From positions 186,001 through 250,000 of the forward strand of contig NZ_LLXV01000055.1 in assembly GCF_001431665.1 (NCBI RefSeq): a DNA stretch of 64,000 nucleotides, in the 5' to 3' direction. Below the pieces are notes generated by a model. It worked only from the letters and a program-made list of their open reading frames with translations, searched no databases and was not told the DNA's origin. Below, piece by piece: positions 62,300 through 64,000 of this stretch. How positions within the stretch are numbered: the first letter of the stretch is position 1; every line of letters starts with the position of its first letter. The translations under genes and the position numbers were made by a program. Origin of the DNA: Stenotrophomonas beteli. Its GTDB lineage: Bacteria > Pseudomonadota > Gammaproteobacteria > Xanthomonadales > Xanthomonadaceae.

Positions 62300-63805
62300 T
62301 TACACCCCCGGCTTTCCTCGATCCAACTGCCGATACCCGATCGCCTCAGCCAGATGCGCAGTCTGGATAACCTCGCAACCGGCCAGATCTGCAATCGTGC
62401 GCGCCACCCGCAGAATCCGGTGCATCGCCCGCGCGGACAGTTGCAGGCGTTCAATCGCCTGCTCCAACAAGTCCTGATCGGCCTCGCTCAGTCGCGTGCA
62501 TGCCCGCAGCGCCGCGGGCGGCAGATGCGCATTGAGCCCGCCACGCACCTGCTGCATGGCATGGGCGGCTTCCACTCGTGCACGTACCGCAGCACTGGGC
62601 TCCCCCAGCGGCGTGCTCTCGCGCAGCTCCACCGCATCCATGCGCGCCACACTGATGTGCAGGTCGATGCGATCCAGCAGCGGCCCTGACACCCGCGCAC
62701 GATAGCGGTTGATGCGCTCTTCACTGCACAGGCAGCGATTGCTGCGGTCACCGGCCCACCCGCAGGGGCACGGGTTCATCGCCGCCACCAGCTGGAAGCG
62801 GGCCGGGTACTGCACACTGCGCGCCGCACGGGAAATTCGGATATGGCCCGACTCCAGCGGCTCGCGCAGCGTCTCCAGCGCGCTGCGGTTCCACTCGGGC
62901 AGTTCATCCAGGAACAGCACGCCGTGATGGGCCAGCGATATCTCGCCGGGGCAGGGCGGGTTGCCGCCGCCCACCAGCGCCGCCGCGCTCGCACTGTGGT
63001 GGGGAGCGCGGAACGGCCGTTGCCGCCAACGCTTCGGGTCCAATCCCTCGCCACTCACCGACACAATTGCAGCCAGCTGCAGTGCTTCGGCTTCTTCGGT
63101 ATCCGGCAGCAGCCCGGGCAGGCGCGAGGCCAGCAGCGTCTTGCCGCAGCCGGGGCTGCCGATCAGCAGCAGATGATGGCCACCGGCCGCAGCCACCTCC
63201 AACGCGCGCCGCGCATGCGCCTGCCCGCGCACGTCGGCCAGATCGGGCAGCGGCAGCGGTGTGGTGTCCACGCGTTCCACGGGTGGCAACAGGCGCGGGT
63301 TGCCCAGTCCGGCGCAGCACTCCAGCAGCGTGCGCGCCACCCGCACATCGGCGTGCTCGGCCAGCGCTGCTTCGGCGGCATTGCCCGGGGGTACCACCAG
63401 GATGCGCCCGGCGTCGGCGGCTGCAATCGCGGCCGGTAATGCACCGGCCACCGGGCGTAGTTCTCCGGTCAGCCCCAACTCGCCCAGGAACTCGTACTGC
63501 AGCAGCGACTGTGGATCGATCTGTCCGCTGGCCGCGAGGATGCCCAGTGCGATGGCCAGGTCGTAGCGCCCGCCTTCCTTGGGCAGATCGGCGGGTGCGA
63601 GATTCAAGGTGATGCGCCGCTGCGGGAAATCGAAGCGCGCACAGAGCAGGGCGGCACGTACTCGCTCGCGCGATTCACGCACGCTGGTTTCGGCCAGGCC
63701 CACGATCTGGGTGGCGGGCAGGCCACCGGAAAGATGCACTTCCACCCGCACCAATGGGGCATCAACCCCGGCGCGGGCGCGGCTGTGGACCAGCGCCAGG
63801 CTCAT
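62300..63805 (-). CDS. YifB-family Mg-chelatase-like AAA+ ATPase
   Basis: 501 residues. N-terminal ATP-independent fold LVHSRARAGVDAPLVRVEVH and GRYDLAIALGILAAS, then AAA+ with Walker A GSPGCGKTLLAS, GNPPCPGEISLAHHGVLFLDELPEW as Walker B, and Mg-chelatase C-terminus ending in RILRVARTIADLAGCEVIQT. YifB/ComM helps replisome handling and natural transformation (a branch-migration helicase in Vibrio). Standard length. Confidence 0.95.
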   Translation of the reverse strand: MSLALVHSRARAGVDAPLVRVEVHLSGGLPATQIVGLAETSVRESRERVRAALLCARFDFPQRRITLNLAPADLPKEGGRYDLAIALGILAASGQIDPQSLLQYEFLGELGLTGELRPVAGALPAAIAAADAGRILVVPPGNAAEAALAEHADVRVARTLLECCAGLGNPRLLPPVERVDTTPLPLPDLADVRGQAHARRALEVAAAGGHHLLLIGSPGCGKTLLASRLPGLLPDTEEAEALQLAAIVSVSGEGLDPKRWRQRPFRAPHHSASAAALVGGGNPPCPGEISLAHHGVLFLDELPEWNRSALETLREPLESGHIRISRAARSVQYPARFQLVAAMNPCPCGWAGDRSNRCLCSEERINRYRARVSGPLLDRIDLHISVARMDAVELRESTPLGEPSAAVRARVEAAHAMQQVRGGLNAHLPPAALRACTRLSEADQDLLEQAIERLQLSARAMHRILRVARTIADLAGCEVIQTAHLAEAIGYRQLDRGKPGV

Positions 63806-64000
63806 GTGTTGCTTCCTGCAGAGGGACGCTTGATGGTGCTGCAGGTGTGTTATGGCGAACCATCGGGAATTGCGGGTGAAGCGGCTAGGGGGATTACCAA
63901 TGGAGTCTTTGACGGAGTCCTTCCGGCTGGCGACCTGGGTCCATCCCGAGGCGGCGGGAACAGCATTTGCTCGAGCTGTCGGTGGAAAGCGATACAGTGC

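Noticed and set aside
63900-64000. Open frame starting ATG at 63900 and running to the end of the window
   Set aside because: Only 33 codons visible, weakening third-position bias and no recognised motif; the following sequence is needed.

Overview
The window is GC-rich gammaproteobacterial chromosome, very probably from the Stenotrophomonas maltophilia group (Xanthomonadaceae). The main evidence is a set of short palindromes that begin or end in GTAG, of the form GTAGAGCCGAGC-loop-GCTCGGCT. These match the SMAG repeats described in S. maltophilia. Supporting evidence is the strong G/C bias at third codon positions, the many TonB-dependent receptors, and a bio operon ordered bioB-bioF-bioH-SDR-bioC. 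No phage, insertion sequence or CRISPR array is visible.

Layout: (1) 1-9.6 kb is housekeeping: the end of a threonine dehydratase gene, a DUF218 protein, the biotin operon (minus strand) behind a BirA-type operator at 6206-6237, a ClC antiporter, a ComF protein, an HdeD-like membrane protein and a lipoprotein. (2) 9.5-11.1 kb is a type VI secretion scar: a VgrG reduced to its head, fused to a foreign tail and translationally coupled to an exported protein of unknown function. (3) 11.3-26.8 kb is a complete-looking carbohydrate-utilisation locus for alpha-linked N-acetylgalactosamine (GalNAc). Six minus-strand genes (permease, deacetylase, DeoR/AgaR regulator, KbaZ, ROK kinase, AgaS) face three plus-strand genes (GH31 glycosidase, TonB receptor, GH109 glycosidase). 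Between them lies a 322-bp intergenic region carrying six copies of CTTTCG/CGAAAG. (4) 26.9-39.7 kb is mixed: a DUF433/DUF5615 toxin-antitoxin pair, tRNA-Arg(CCG), ubiA, an AtoE-like transporter, a 55-residue Gln/Asn-rich protein, a papain-like hydrolase, an M3-like peptidase with a TPM protein, and an AraC regulator with an alpha/beta hydrolase. (5) 39.9-43.6 kb is a TonB receptor overlapping the gene of a Tat-exported PLP enzyme. (6) 43.7-47.6 kb holds two MocR regulators around a thioredoxin-fold operon, with matching operators (CATACA-N11-TGTATG). (7) 47.7-52.3 kb is a cytochrome bo quinol oxidase operon with a SCO protein. (8) 52.5-54.9 kb is a propeptide-less kexin-like protease with an I9-like exported partner. 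(9) 55-64 kb holds a DUF2231/PQQ-dehydrogenase pair, exoD, a HAD phosphatase, a third TonB receptor, two small unknown genes and yifB.

How the parts fit: in the GalNAc locus the TonB receptor would import glycan pieces. GH31 and GH109 would release GalNAc in the periplasm and the MFS permease would carry it inward. The ROK kinase, deacetylase and AgaS would then convert it to tagatose-6-phosphate. The final kinase and the catalytic aldolase subunit are not in the window. The most interesting items are the dual alpha-GalNAcase locus with its predicted AgaR operators, the protease with a trans-acting pro-domain-like partner, the MocR operator pair, the VgrG scar, and the SDR in the biotin operon that lacks the catalytic Tyr and Lys.
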